Below, one piece after another: positions 25,810 to 37,400 of a stretch of DNA of 64,000 nt. The position numbers were made by a program, and so were the translations under genes. The DNA comes from Yersinia massiliensis (lineage in GTDB: Bacteria; Pseudomonadota; Gammaproteobacteria; Enterobacterales; Enterobacteriaceae), in assembly GCF_003048255.1 (NCBI RefSeq), contig NZ_CP028487.1, forward strand, positions 62,001-126,000, written 5' to 3'. Positions within the stretch are counted from its first letter, which is position 1. Every line of letters begins with the position of its first letter. The notes beneath the pieces are model-generated. The model was not told where the DNA came from. It searched no databases and saw only the letters and a list, made by a program, of their open reading frames with translations.

Positions 25810-25836
25810 CGATAATTAGCTTCCACTGCAATCACA

Positions 25837-25870
25837 GGCCATATCCCCGAAAGGATATGGCCTTTTTCAT
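25837..25870 (+). terminator. Terminator upstream of the DUF932 gene
   Basis: AGGCCATATCC-CCGAAA-GGATATGGCCT followed by TTTTTC, an 11-bp perfect stem. It is followed by CATTTAT and AAGGAAC, the same layout as before 23669. Confidence 0.85.
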
Positions 25871-25897
25871 TTATGCCGACCGAATAAGGAACCCGTC

Positions 25898-26716
25898 ATG
25901 AGATTAGCCAGCCGCTTTGGCCGCATTAACCAGATACGCCGTGACCGTCCGCTCACCCACGAAGAGCTGATGGCGCATGTGCCCAGCGTGTTCGGGAGTG
26001 ATAAACATGAATCACGCTCCGACCGCTATACCTACATCCCGACCATCACCATCCTCGAAAGTCTGCAGCGTGAAGGCTTTGAGCCGTTCTTTGCTTGCCA
26101 GACAAAGGTTCGTGACCAGAGCAAGCGGGAGCACACCAAACACATGCTGCGCTTGCGTCGCGCCGGGCAACTGACCGGCCATCAGGTACCGGAAATCATT
26201 CTTCTTAACAGTCATGACGGCTCATCGAGCTACCAGATGCTGCCGGGGCTGTTTCGTGGCGTCTGTACCAACGGACTGGTCTGCGGCCAGTCATTCGGAG
26301 AAGTGCGGGTGCCGCATAAAGGTAATGTCATTGAGAAGGTGATTGAAGGGGCTTACGAAGTGCTCGGCGTGTTTGACCGGGTGGAGGAGAAGCGTGATGC
26401 CATGCAGTCACTTTTGTTACCGCCACCCGCTCAGCAGGCGATGGCAAAAGCAGCATTAACATATCGCTTTGGTGAAGAGCATCAACCTGTGATGGAATCG
26501 CAGATACTTTCGCCACGTCGCTGGCAGGACGAGAGCAACGACCTGTGGACCACTTACCAGCGTATTCAGGAAAACCTGATTAAAGGTGGCCTTTCGGGGC
26601 GCACGACCAGCGGCAAGCGTGCTCATACCCGTGCGGTAAACGGTATCGACGGCGATGTGAAGCTCAATCGTGCTCTGTGGGTGATGGCCGAGAATATGTT
26701 GCATCTCGCTTCATGA
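25898..26716 (+). CDS. DUF932 (YfjQ/YafZ-type) protein
   Basis: A 272-residue protein of the DUF932 family, found in CP4-type prophages as YfjQ and YafZ. Recognisable stretches are MRLASRFGR, HEELMAHVPSVFGSDKHESRSDRY, EGFEPFFACQTKVRD, HMLRLRRAG and EIILLNSHDGSSSYQMLPGLFRGVCTNGL. Its biochemical role is not established. It comes before the radC-like and cbeA-cbtA genes, the same order as in E. coli islands. The ATG follows AAGGAACCCGTC. Confidence 0.9.
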   Translation: MRLASRFGRINQIRRDRPLTHEELMAHVPSVFGSDKHESRSDRYTYIPTITILESLQREGFEPFFACQTKVRDQSKREHTKHMLRLRRAGQLTGHQVPEIILLNSHDGSSSYQMLPGLFRGVCTNGLVCGQSFGEVRVPHKGNVIEKVIEGAYEVLGVFDRVEEKRDAMQSLLLPPPAQQAMAKAALTYRFGEEHQPVMESQILSPRRWQDESNDLWTTYQRIQENLIKGGLSGRTTSGKRAHTRAVNGIDGDVKLNRALWVMAENMLHLAS

Positions 26717-26781
26717 AACTTTTTATCATTCTTCAGGCCCTGCTAATAAACCAGCGGGGCCTTTTGTTTTAAGGAACCATT

Positions 26782-27252
26782 ATGTCTGTATCCAATTTAT
26801 CCATGGTATTTCCGGCCAACGAGCAACTTATTATTCGACGGGCATTACGAATTGTTGAGAAATATCAGCGTCAGCCCAGTGAGCCATTTACCTCCACAAG
26901 TTTCACCAAAACCTGGCTGCAGCTGTATATGGCTCAACAGGAGCGTGAAGTGTTTATTGTGATGTATCTCGATAATCAACACTGCCTGTTGGGCCGAGAA
27001 ACACTGTTTACCGGCACGCTCAGCCATACCGAGGTGCATCCCCGTGAAGTGGTGAAATCGGCCCTGAAGCATAACGCTGCTGCGGTCATTCTGGCGCACA
27101 ACCATCCATCAGGTACGACAGAAATCAGCCAACAGGATAAACATATCACTCAGCGGGTGATGAAAGCGCTGGCACTGGTTGAGGTGCGAGTGCTGGATCA
27201 TCTTGTAGTGGGAAACGAGGTGGTGTCTTTTTCTGAGCTTGGTCTGCTTTAA
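26782..27252 (+). CDS. RadC-like JAB-domain protein (YeeS/YfjY type)
   Basis: A 156-residue member of the RadC family. The JAB metal motif is complete: ILAHNHPSGTTEISQQD gives H-x-H-P-S-G with the following Asp. It lacks the N-terminal helix-hairpin-helix of full RadC, as do the prophage copies YeeS and YfjY. It has no proven role in repair. It lies 12 bp upstream of cbeA. The ATG follows AAGGAACCATT. Confidence 0.92.
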   Translation: MSVSNLSMVFPANEQLIIRRALRIVEKYQRQPSEPFTSTSFTKTWLQLYMAQQEREVFIVMYLDNQHCLLGRETLFTGTLSHTEVHPREVVKSALKHNAAAVILAHNHPSGTTEISQQDKHITQRVMKALALVEVRVLDHLVVGNEVVSFSELGLL

Positions 27253-27264
27253 AGGGAGGTTTTC

Positions 27265-27582
27265 ATGTCATTAATACCAGCCCATGAATGGGGGCTAAAA
27301 AACGATATTGTTCCACGTTTTGGTGCCAGATTAGTTCAGGAAGGCAACCGGCTGCATTATTTAGCAGACAGGGCCGGGTTGACGGGAAACTTTACCCCTG
27401 AGCAGCTGCAGGCTTTAGAGCGATCTTTCCCAGCGCTCACAGAACAACTTGAAAATCTGCTGCGTACCGGCGAGCTAAACCCGCGCCAGCAACACCTGGT
27501 AGCAGTTCACTTTGCCGGGTTTACCTGCATAGCGGATACCTGTGGTAGCTGTGGCTACGTTTACATCACCATTTATCTTTAG
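27265..27582 (+). CDS. cbeA: Type IV antitoxin CbeA (YeeU family)
   Basis: A 105-residue member of the YeeU/YafW/YfjZ family: WGLKNDIVPRFGARLVQEGNRLHYLADRAG at the start and ADTCGSCGYVYI at the end are the family signatures. In E. coli CbeA counters the CbtA toxin by stabilising cytoskeletal bundles rather than by binding the toxin. A strong GGGAGG ribosome-binding site precedes it, and the toxin gene follows after 50 bp. Confidence 0.95.
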   Translation: MSLIPAHEWGLKNDIVPRFGARLVQEGNRLHYLADRAGLTGNFTPEQLQALERSFPALTEQLENLLRTGELNPRQQHLVAVHFAGFTCIADTCGSCGYVYITIYL

Positions 27583-27632
27583 CCTGGAGACAGGTAACCC
27601 CTTCTTAACTCTTTTTTATCAGGACCTAATAC

Positions 27633-27953
27633 ATGCAAATCTCAACCGCTCCGATCACAGCGCCGGTACCGTCACGCGTGTCCCCTGTCAAAGTATGGCA
27701 ACAATTGTTAACGTACCTTTTTGAGCATCATTACGGCCTCACAATCAATGAAGCGCCGTTCAGTGACGATACGGCGATTCTGGAACACATAGAGGCCGGG
27801 GTGAATCTTACTGATGCCGTTAACTTCCTTGTGGAACGATTCGAACTTGTTCGCATTGACCAGAAGGGTTTCTCCTGGCAGGATCAAGAACCTTGGCTAA
27901 CACCTTTGGATGTTCAACGAGCACAGTTCAACCTTGGCTTGATGCGTTCATAA
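27633..27953 (+). CDS. cbtA: Type IV toxin CbtA (YeeV family)
   Basis: A 106-residue toxin of the YeeV/YkfI/YpjF family, which blocks FtsZ and MreB polymerisation. The core [37 protein letters not shown] and DQKGFSWQ match the family. It ends at FNLGLMRS, about 18 residues earlier than the 124-residue E. coli protein as I recall it, so the C-terminal tail is missing; whether that affects toxicity is unknown. It is the last island gene before the right attachment site. Confidence 0.92.
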   Translation: MQISTAPITAPVPSRVSPVKVWQQLLTYLFEHHYGLTINEAPFSDDTAILEHIEAGVNLTDAVNFLVERFELVRIDQKGFSWQDQEPWLTPLDVQRAQFNLGLMRS

Positions 27954-27984
27954 AACAGCCAGTTAGTCATCAAGGAAAAACATG

Positions 27985-28004
27985 TGGGGGCATAATTGGG
28001 GGCA
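27985..28004 (+). repeat. Right copy of the 20-bp island-end repeat
   Basis: TGGGGGCATAATTGGGGGCA, one mismatch from 11278-11297 and in the same orientation, lies 58 bp inside the right attachment core. Confidence 0.6.
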
Positions 28005-28062
28005 CGCCAGAATAGCGCATAGAAAAATAATCAATAAATTCAACGTGATTAACTATCAAATG

Positions 28063-28076
28063 CGACTCCTGTGATC
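28063..28076 (+). repeat. attR core of the island
   Basis: CGACTCCTGTGATC repeats the selC 3' end exactly. The CCTCCTGAATTCAACT that follows resembles the CCTCTCCTGAACTCCACT found downstream of selC, supporting this as the original selC-flank junction. Confidence 0.8.
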
Positions 28077-28223
28077 CCTCCTGAATTCAACTAGAACCCC
28101 TTATGAACACTGATTAAACAGTCAACTGGCCGTTATTATTGTTCCTCATGTAGTCCAGTTGCAGGAAGTGGGGCGGCAGTATGTATATGTAAGAATCCCA
28201 GCTTGTTGGCTGGGATTGAGTAA

Positions 28224-28478
28224 TCAACTTAAATCTAAAGAAACGAGTTGCCCGTCGTCACCAAAAATAATTGTCACCATTCCATAAGGACAGTCAGCCG
28301 TAATGACTTTGTTTTTAAGCTCTTCATCTATACAGTGTGAAGCCTTCTGCGTTTGACCATCAAATCGGATTTCAAGAAAATAACCCTCGCCGTTGTTCAC
28401 ATGAGGTAATGCATCTTTTTCGCCTCGTGACGCAAGATATTTTTGTATTTCTTCAATATGTATTTTTGCCATACTCAT
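28224..28478 (-). CDS. cdiI: Presumed CDI immunity protein
   Basis: An 84-residue acidic protein (MSMAKIHIEEIQKYLASRGE...) encoded directly after cdiA. ATG 28478 is chosen because it follows the cdiA stop by 7 bases, with TGAGG overlapping that stop; the longer frame would begin inside cdiA. Position, size and coupling are those of a CdiI, which would neutralise this CdiA's own toxin domain. No family is recognised, as is usual for these variable proteins. The closing FGDDGQLVSLDLS suggests a small beta-sheet. Confidence 0.75.
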   Translation of the reverse strand: MSMAKIHIEEIQKYLASRGEKDALPHVNNGEGYFLEIRFDGQTQKASHCIDEELKNKVITADCPYGMVTIIFGDDGQLVSLDLS

Positions 28479-28485
28479 CAGTACC

Positions 28486-31400
28486 TCAAGGTAAAGGAAC
28501 AAAAGAACCTTTTTCAATAAGATTTTTCACTTGATTTGGCCTAATAGGACCGACAGATATTATTTTCATTTCATTGTTTGGCACTGTAATGCGCAAAAGT
28601 TTTCCATCAACGCTTTGTATTACATTGATATGACCACTTCTTGCATCATAAACACGCACCGCCGCTGGGTTGTTAGCAAGCTTTTGCAGCTCTGCAGCGT
28701 TAAGCTTCCCAGACAAACTCCCCAACCGTGAGTCATTTAATTGAGTATAAACTCGATCAGCTATATTAAAGACTCCAGTTGCTTGAACGCCTTTTGTCAT
28801 TTTTCCAATTAAGGCTAATGCACGTTCAGCAGGTAATGTGCTTAATAATGCTAACGCATAATCTTCTGGATTTTTTGCATTCAATAATGCCATCACAGTA
28901 TCTGATCCTGGATTGTTCTCCAAGATAGCCTTGATAACATCCTCAGGTAAGTCACCTTTTATATACTGATCACGGATTGTCTGTTTTTCTTGATCAGTCA
29001 GATTTGAATCTTGTAAAAGTTCTTTTTCTAAAGAGGCCACGCCCTCAAAATATTTCTCACCCTGGCTACCAAAAATATCACCAAGGTTACCCACCGAGTT
29101 ATTCTCAGCCGCATTCTTCCCAGCCTGCGCACCGGCAACGGCGCTGCCTGTGCTATCTCCAGCGATGCCACCAGACAGTCCCGCAGCCAGAGAACTGAGG
29201 TTAACAATAACCTGCTTCTGTGCTTCGGTCAGGTCTTTGGTCTCAATATTCGGGTAGAGATTATTTTTGATGTAAATAGCGGCCAGTTCACCACTTAAAG
29301 CGCCAGCACCACCTGCGGCGGCGCTGTTACCTTGCAGATGGGAAAGCACTGCGCCCAACACTGCATGTGCGCCAATGCGCGCGGCTTCATTATCGTCACC
29401 AGCGACATCTTTAATCATCTGTGCCAGATACGGTGCTGATGCACCTGCCAGTGCTTTGGTCATATCCCCGCCCGCCAACCCTTGCAGGGCGGCGGTGGCT
29501 GCTTGCGCGATCTTTTGGTAGGTGCCACCAATGCCATAATCTTTCATGGCATCTTTGTAGGCTTGCGATGCTTCTATCTCTTTCGGCGTAGGGTTGAGAT
29601 TGCCGCTTTTCGCCAGTGCATCTTTCGCCGCCGTGGTGGCTTGGATCTGCCCATGCGTACTAATAACATCAAACACCTGCCCGCCAATCTCGCCAATCAA
29701 CTGCGCTTCTTTCAGGCGATTTTGCTCTTTCTCTTTATCAAAGATAGGGGTGAGGGCGTTATTGGCATGTTCGACGTCACGACTCAGGCTATCAACATTC
29801 TGCTGCTGTTTGTCTGTATCACGAATGATAATGCTACCGTCGGATACTGCCGCATGGGTGGTGCCTTGTGCGTTGCCATTATTATTGGCCCCGACCAGCA
29901 CCAGATTGCCCATGTTACCGAGGAAGTTATCCGCCACACTACCGCCGGTGCTGATACTCCCCCCCTGATGCTCGGTTTTGAACTCCGCTTTATTTTCAAT
30001 ATTGCTAAAGCCCAGTGTGCCGGTATCCAGTTTGTTCTTATCAGCCGTTGCCGTAGAACCAATCACTGCCCCGTTAAGCTGGGTGTGTTCCCCGACGGTA
30101 ATATCAAAGCCACCTTTGCCCGCAAAGATGCCGGTCTGTTCTTGCACCGAATCAAAGTTACTGTGCATTTTGTCTTGAGTAGCACTTAAGTTTGCCGAGC
30201 TATTGCCCGCTCCCCATACCACCACACTGACGCCGCCACTGATACTCTGCTGTTTCGAGTCATAACGGTCACTGTCTTGCTGGCTTTGCAGGGTTAGATT
30301 GCGGCCGACATCGGCTTCGACTTTATCGCCACTGAGCTGTGCGCCTAATAGCGTGGTGTCGCGGCCGCTAGCCAGCGACAGAGTATTGCCACTGTCGAGG
30401 GTGGTTTCAGACCAATAAGTGCCATCGCCACTGTCTTTGCCTTTACTGCTGTTGGCATTAGCGAAAATACTGAGCCCGATTTTATCGCCAAAAGTAATAC
30501 TGGCACCGATGTTGCCACCACTGCTGCTGTTGCTGCCTTCCGTTTTCTGGGTATTGGCTGCACCGAGTAACAACAGGTCACGATCGGCATCCAAGGTGGT
30601 GTCGTGGCCGGCTTTGAGCTGGCTCCCGCCAATAATGATATCGCCGCTGTTGGCACTCTGGCCTTTGCCGGTGGCGGTGATATTGAGGTCATTGCCCGCG
30701 GTAAGGGTTGAGCCACTGACAGACTGCTGTTCCTGATGTTGTTGAGAGGTCGATTTTTGTGAGCCTAATGACACACTGATGCCAATCAGGCTGCCGGTAT
30801 CGGTATTGCCCTGTGCCTGTGCCAGATCCACGGCCTGTTTAGCCGATACTCCTGTCAGAGCCGCTTTGGTTCCCTGTAATGCAGCTAAACGACCACTGGT
30901 TTCGTTTTTAGCGTCTTGTACGGTCGTTACCGCGGTGTTCAACGCTGAGCCGACTGCGCCAGAAAGAGCGAGTGTCAGGCCACTGCTTTTTTGTTCATAA
31001 CGCTGATCGCTGCTGCGTTTGTCCTGACCCGGTTCAATGACGACGCTATCACCGGTGACATTCAGGTTTTGCTTGGCCAGAATATCCGCGCCACCAATAT
31101 GGGCAGTGCCGCCAGCGTTGATGGTGACATCGCCGCCCGTGCTACCAATGGTGCTGGCGCTTTGGCTTTGTGTCGTCCCGGAATCACGGCTTTGTTGGCG
31201 TGATGAGGTGCTGCCAATAGTGACCCCGATACCGCCACCACTGAACATGCCGCTTTTTTTCTGTTCAGACAAACGGTAGCTGGATTGTTCTTCGGTGGCC
31301 GCCACAATATCCACATTGTTGCCCGCAATCAGTGCGACATTATTGTCACCAACAACCGCCGAGCCTTTCACCTGTAAGTCATTACCGGCAGACAACGAGA

Positions 31401-34400
31401 CATTTTTGCCACTGAGCAGCGAACCTTGCTCCTGTGTCGCGTAATCTTCAGATACCACGTGGGTGGTGGTCTTCGATAACCTTTTCTTTTTGACGGTAGT
31501 TTCTTCAAAGAAGGAATAATCACTTTCCGTCGCCGTAGCCACATTAATGTCATGACCAGCTTTCAGGGCAATATCACCACTGGCCTGCGCCTGTGTGGCC
31601 TGTAGATTAATGTCATTACCGGCCAGAATGGTGGTGTCCCCACCGCTGACGCTTTCAGTCCCTTGCTGACGAGTAGATTCATTGATCTGTTGTTTGCGAT
31701 CGCCGTGGCTTTCGCTGTAGGTGCTGCTTTGCTGGGCATTAAGATTGACGTCACGGCCCGCCTTGAGGGTAGTGTCGTTATCTGACACCAGCGCTGCTGC
31801 CTGTGAGTTGATATCCCGCCCGGCATCCAATGTCAGATTATTGCCACTGGTGATCACTGAGCGAGTGGCATCATTGGTACGATTTTCACTATTATTGGTT
31901 TTTTGTTGGCTATTTCTCTCCGCTGTTTCCAGCGAAATATCACGTCCTGCAGATAGCCCGACATTCCCCTTAGCGGCCAATTCACTGGCCGTCAGTGACA
32001 CATCGTTGCCTGCATTGAGTGTTAGGTCGCCGCCAGCACTGATGTCACTGCCTAAGCTATCGCGCTGCTCGCTTTTTTGATAACCGTTACGTTTATCCTG
32101 CTGTTTATTATGTTCATTATTGCTGAGCGTAGTATTGGCTTTGACAGCAATATCACCGCCCGCTTGCATATCCAGGTTACCACCAGCAGAGACCTTGGCA
32201 CCCGTGACTAAAATGTCTTTGCCAGCCTTCAAGCTGAGAGAGTCTCCAGCGCTGATAGTGGCGGTATCACCCACTTCTGTGCGGGTTAATGACAATGACT
32301 CGCTATCCCAACGGCCATTACCGGCCGTCGTTGCTGTCCACTGTTGGGTGAGTGTTTGATTGATGATATTCCCATCAAGGCTTGCCAGCGCTACTTGCTG
32401 ACCAGCGATGCTGGAGCCGATGTTACTGATATCACCGATAGCACTTAGTTGCAGGCTACCGCCGGACGTGATTTCCCCGCCTTGCAGGTTGCTCATTGAG
32501 GTTTGGCTATTCACCGCCAACAACTGGTCAGCCTTGAGGGTACTTTCCGTATTGATAACTTTACCTGCATCAAGATTAACCTGATTACCAGCGATGACGC
32601 TGCCGGTTAGTGAGGCGCTATCCGCTTTCGCCAGATACAATTTGGGGGCTAAAACCGTCTGGCCGTTAACATTAATTTCTTCCCACCAGACAATACTTTT
32701 GTTCAGCGCGGCAACCTGTTCCGCTGTCAGGCTGACACCCAGTGTGAGTCCCAGCCCAGTTTGGGCTTGTGCAGCATTGTCGATAAGGTATTGCATCTGG
32801 GCCAAATCCGACCCAAGACCATTGAGGTAGCGCTGGCCGGTTTGGCTCAGAACAGCATTACTGATATAGCGGGTGTCAAAAGCCGCATCGCCAAGGAAAC
32901 GATAGTCATAATCAGGTTTCAGGTTTAAGCGGTCGAGGAAATAAGACGAGCCGAGGAATTTGTTTTGATCGGTGAACTGGCTGTTATTTTCCTGTGGTGC
33001 CGCTCCAGGTTGCTGGCCCAGCATCGCATACAACCCGTCAAACAGGCTGTTATCGAGTTGCCCCAATTCATTCAGTTTGGGGTTGGTGGTGATCAGATAC
33101 GGGCTGCTTGGATCGGGGGCCAGCACAAAGTGGCCATTGTTGCTATTCGGCAACGGATAATCAGCTAACTCGGTGGCATTGTTGCCCAAGGAACCCAGCG
33201 CATTCTGCAAATTATCTTTCCAGGCGGGTGTTCCCACGGTGATATGTTGATCATCCGTCAAATCCTGCGCCTGTGCAGTACCGATATTATCCGGTTGCGA
33301 TAGTAAATCTAGCTTAGGAGCTGCCAGTGTATGACTCACTCCGCCCGCATTTGGCGTGGCTGTGGTGTTACTCATGTCGCCGGTGAAATGGGCATTAACT
33401 GCACCGCCCGCTTGAATGACGGAGCGGTAGAGCTGGCTGTCTTCACTGCGTTCAGTACGTATATCCCCATCAGCGGTGTAGGTAACGGACTGGTCCTCAA
33501 TTTGCCCTAAGGCGAAGATATTAAGAGGCTTTAATTTGGACACCTCATACCAATGTCTGGACTGAGGAAGTTCTCCTGTGCGGTAGGTTTGATAACGTGT
33601 TTCTGTCCCTGCCAACCAGGACTGATTATTCAGCGTATTACCCGTAAGAGAAATATCACCGTTAGAGAAAATATCGCTGGCCAGGTTATCGAGTGTTTGA
33701 GCGGTGACGACAAGATCTTTACCGGCAGCGATACGTCCTGCAGCCCCCTTGCTGGTGACTGAAAGGGTCGAAACAGATAACGCCAGCTCTCGCGTTTTCT
33801 CAAAGGGGGCGGCATAAGTATATGTGTGACTCACTTGATTGGCATCATCCCCAGCTTCTTGCCGAGTGATTTTTATCGTGTAATAACCAACCTCACCTTC
33901 CTCGAAGAAACTCAGTGGCACTTTTACTATTGCCCCATTTAACCAAGGATATTCATTCGTCAGATCCTTGTCTGTGCGAGTCACACTCAGTCCATCACGC
34001 TGATTGAGTAAATGGGCGGTATTGATGGTGATATCACCGCGCCCAGTTTCAATGGTGCCTGAAGTGTTAATAACCTCGCTGTTGGCATTGCCAGTGGCAT
34101 CTTTCTGCATCCACAGACGGTTGTCCGCTAAAATATCGCCGTAGTGGTTGGTGATCCGGTCTGCCAGCAGTTGCATATTGCTACCGCTGTACAACATGCC
34201 GCTGTTGAACAATTGACTGGTGGCGCTTAATAGCAGGTCGCCTGCGGTGCCGATAAAGCCGTTGTTGCTGATAGTGCTGCTACTCAGCAACTGTATGCGG
34301 CCCCCAGCTTGCAGACTGGCCGTATCATCTTGTGTGATACCCATGGCCTCAATACGGACATCGCCATTACCACCGCGCAGTGTTCCGCTGTTGGTGAAAT

Positions 34401-37400
34401 GCCCCAGACTATGGATAGACAGGCTTTGCCCCTGCGTAGTGCCCGCGAGGGTGATATCCCCGTGACTGGATAGGTTGAGCATTTTGCCTGCGGCCAGAGT
34501 GCCGTGCTGTGTAAGGGCATCATTGAGGGTCAGGGAAAGGTTGCCCAAGGCGACCAATTGTCCAAATAGGCTAAATGTACCGCTGACTACTGTCAGGTCG
34601 CCTGCGCTGAAGAACTTAGCATCCTGTTGGTTCTCAATCTGTTGCGCCTGAACGCCCATCTGGCGTGTGGCCAGCAGGGTGCCTGCATTATTCAGGCTGC
34701 CAATCTTCAGTTGCAGGTTGTCGCCCTGTACCGTTCCCCGATTGTTGAAAATATCAAACGTCAACAGGTTATCGCCCGCAGCTATCAACGTACCGGTGTT
34801 GTCCAGTCGCGTACCGTTAAAAGTGATGTTATTCGCTTGCAGCCAGCCACTGTTGTTGAGGGCGAGAGCGCCAATATCTAAATCCCCCCCGACAACAATT
34901 TTGCCCGTGTTAAGCATTGGCGTCGTCAACACGAATGTGCTGGCTCCAGTGCTCTGAATGTTACCCGCGTTATCTAACCCTGCAGCATTCAGGTTCAACT
35001 CGTTTTGGCTGCGTAGGTCACCGCTGGCAAGGTTATGGAACACGCCACTCAGTTGGGCATTGAATATATCCTGGCCTTGCATCACCCCAGTATTGGTCAT
35101 GTCTGCCGCGTGTAGCGCCAGAGAATGGGCCTGTATACGCCCCTGATTATCGACTTGGGTGGCATTCAGGGTTAGTAAGCCATTACTCAGCATCTCACCG
35201 CTTTTTTGTTGGGTGATGTCGTGACTTATTTCAGACTTAAGCTGATTAACCCCAGCGATGACACCACTGTTGAGCAGCGAATCGCCTTTCAAGAATAGCG
35301 AAGTCGCCTGCCAGTTGCCGTGGTTAACCAACGCCAGCGCGTTAATCGCTGCTTCACCGAGGGTGACTATTTGGCTACCTACACCGCTTTTAAGATCACC
35401 GGTGAGATCGAGTTGGATGCGGTTATCCGCCTGCAAAGTCCCGGTGTTATCCAGTTGGCGCGCTGCTAAAATAATCTGCTCGCCTTGCCATGTTCCGGCA
35501 TTGTTAACAGCCGCTGCATTCACCTTCAGATCACCGCCGCTCAGTAGCTTACCGCCGGTGGCATTGTTCAAATCCTGCTGCAATTGCAACACCAGATGCT
35601 CGACGCCAATCAGATGACCACTGTTGGTTAACTGCTCAGCATTCAACTCTGTCGTGGTGCCTTGCGCTTCACCCTGATTGATAAATTGCTGTGCATTGAG
35701 GTTGAGCTGGTTCTCACTGAGTATTTTTCCATTATTGGTCAATGACTCCGTGCTTAGCGTGAGAGGGCCCTGACTCAACAGTTGCCCGTGGTTGGTGAGG
35801 CTTTGTGTGGCTTTGGCCGTGAGTTGGTCAATACCTAATGCACTGCCGGTGTTATCCCAAGTTTGTGTTTCAATATTCAGGCGGTTGGCTTGCAGTTTGC
35901 CGGCATTGTCCAGTTGTGCACCTTGTAAAGTCAGAGTTTCCCCTGCCAGCAAACGTCCTTCATCTCTATTGTTGAATGTTTGTGCATCAATAATGGCATT
36001 GACGTCGGCCTGCATAAGCCCGCTGTTGTCCAGATTGTGGGTTTTCAATGCCAATACGTTTGCTGCTAGGGTGCCGCTGTTGCTCAACGAGGGAACGTCC
36101 AGAGTTAACCCCTGACTTGCGATCAGTGAGCCGCTGTTGTCTAGACTACGGGTAAAGGCCAGTTCGAGTTGCGGAGCGCCAACCCGTCCACTGTTGACCA
36201 ATTGCTCACCACGCAGCACCAACTGCTGTCCAGCTTGCAAGGTCCCTTGTTGGTTAAGCTGATTGGCTGTCAGTGTCAAACCTTGCTCAGCCTGCATGCG
36301 GCCTTGCTGGGTAAGGCTGTCACTGTGCCACCCAATATTGCGTGCAGCGATATCCGCCCGGTTTTCGGCTGTTCCGGCGACAACATTCAGGTCACCAAGC
36401 GTCGTAAAAATACCAGCGAGCTGAGCATTCTTCTCAGTATTCAATGTGATGCTATCTTTAGCCTGAATTTGCGCGCTGTTGCCCGTGGTGAACTGCTCTC
36501 CCTCCACGGTCAGGGTGTGATCGCCGGACAGCAATCCGCTCAGCATTAATTCACCCCCTTGCAGGTGAATATCGCCGGAACTGAGTAGCACCGAGCCTTC
36601 AGCGGCAGTCAGGTTGCTGTTGATAGCGATACCCTGTTTCCCTGTTGCCCGTCCCGCCAACAGGAACTCACCCGCTCGCACGTTCAGCGGCCCTTCGGCG
36701 TACAGTGACCCATCAACGTGCAAGATATCGCGCACCGTCAGGGCTAACTGCTGCTCTGAGCCAATCAGACCGCGGTTATTCACCGTCTCAGCATTCAATG
36801 TCAATGCGCCAGCTGATTGCAGTTGACCACGATTGTCGAGTTGTCCGACATCTAGGTTTTGGGAACCCTGAGCTTGCATCAGCCCGCTATTATTGAGGAT
36901 TTGTGCCGTTATTTGGTTGTGGCGATTGGCTGCAAGTTGTCCACTGTTATCCAGTGTGGCGGCCTGTAGTGTAAGATCCCGCCCGGCGGTAAGCTGCCCC
37001 TGCCAATTTGCATTACCACTGAAAGTGAGATGAATATCGCCCTGTGCATTGAACAGGCTATTGCGGGTACTTTGCAGGTCAGTACCTTGCAGAGTGGCAT
37101 CACCGCCAGAGCTGGTTTTACCCGCCAAATTCAGGGTGCCACCTTGTAAGGTCACACCATCAAGACCCGTTAGCGTGGAACTCCCATCCAGAATTAGGTT
37201 GTTTTGCGCTGTCGCAAGCACGGTTCCAGCCCCGAGCTGACTATTCAACCACTGTTGCTCGGTGCCTTTCAGCGTCAGCGTTTGTCCGCCAACCAATTTG
37301 CCTTGAACGTCGCTACCTGCCTGTACCGTGCTGTTGGCTGCACGTAACTTGCCCGTAGAATCCAGAGTGACTGCTTTGGCCGCACTGAGTGTGGATTGCT

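Larger units (their letters stand above)
11145..28076. mobile_element. selC-integrated P4/CP4-57-type genomic island, ~17 kb
   Basis: The island is bounded by an exact 14-bp repeat of the selC 3' end. It holds a P4-type tyrosine integrase adjacent to the tRNA, an AlpA-family regulator, an inovirus Gp2/YfjJ-like gene, DUF932, RadC-like and CbeA/CbtA genes, all typical of E. coli CP4-type cryptic prophages. The cargo at 12618-19370 lies between the integrase and the conserved module. No capsid, tail or lysis genes are visible, so it would need a helper or act only as an integrative island. Confidence 0.85.

Noticed and set aside
29482..30189. A 235-codon plus-strand ORF and many shorter ones opposite cdiA
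   Set aside because: They are mirror frames of the repetitive FHA region on the other strand, with Pro/Leu/Ser-rich compositions and no ribosome-binding sites.
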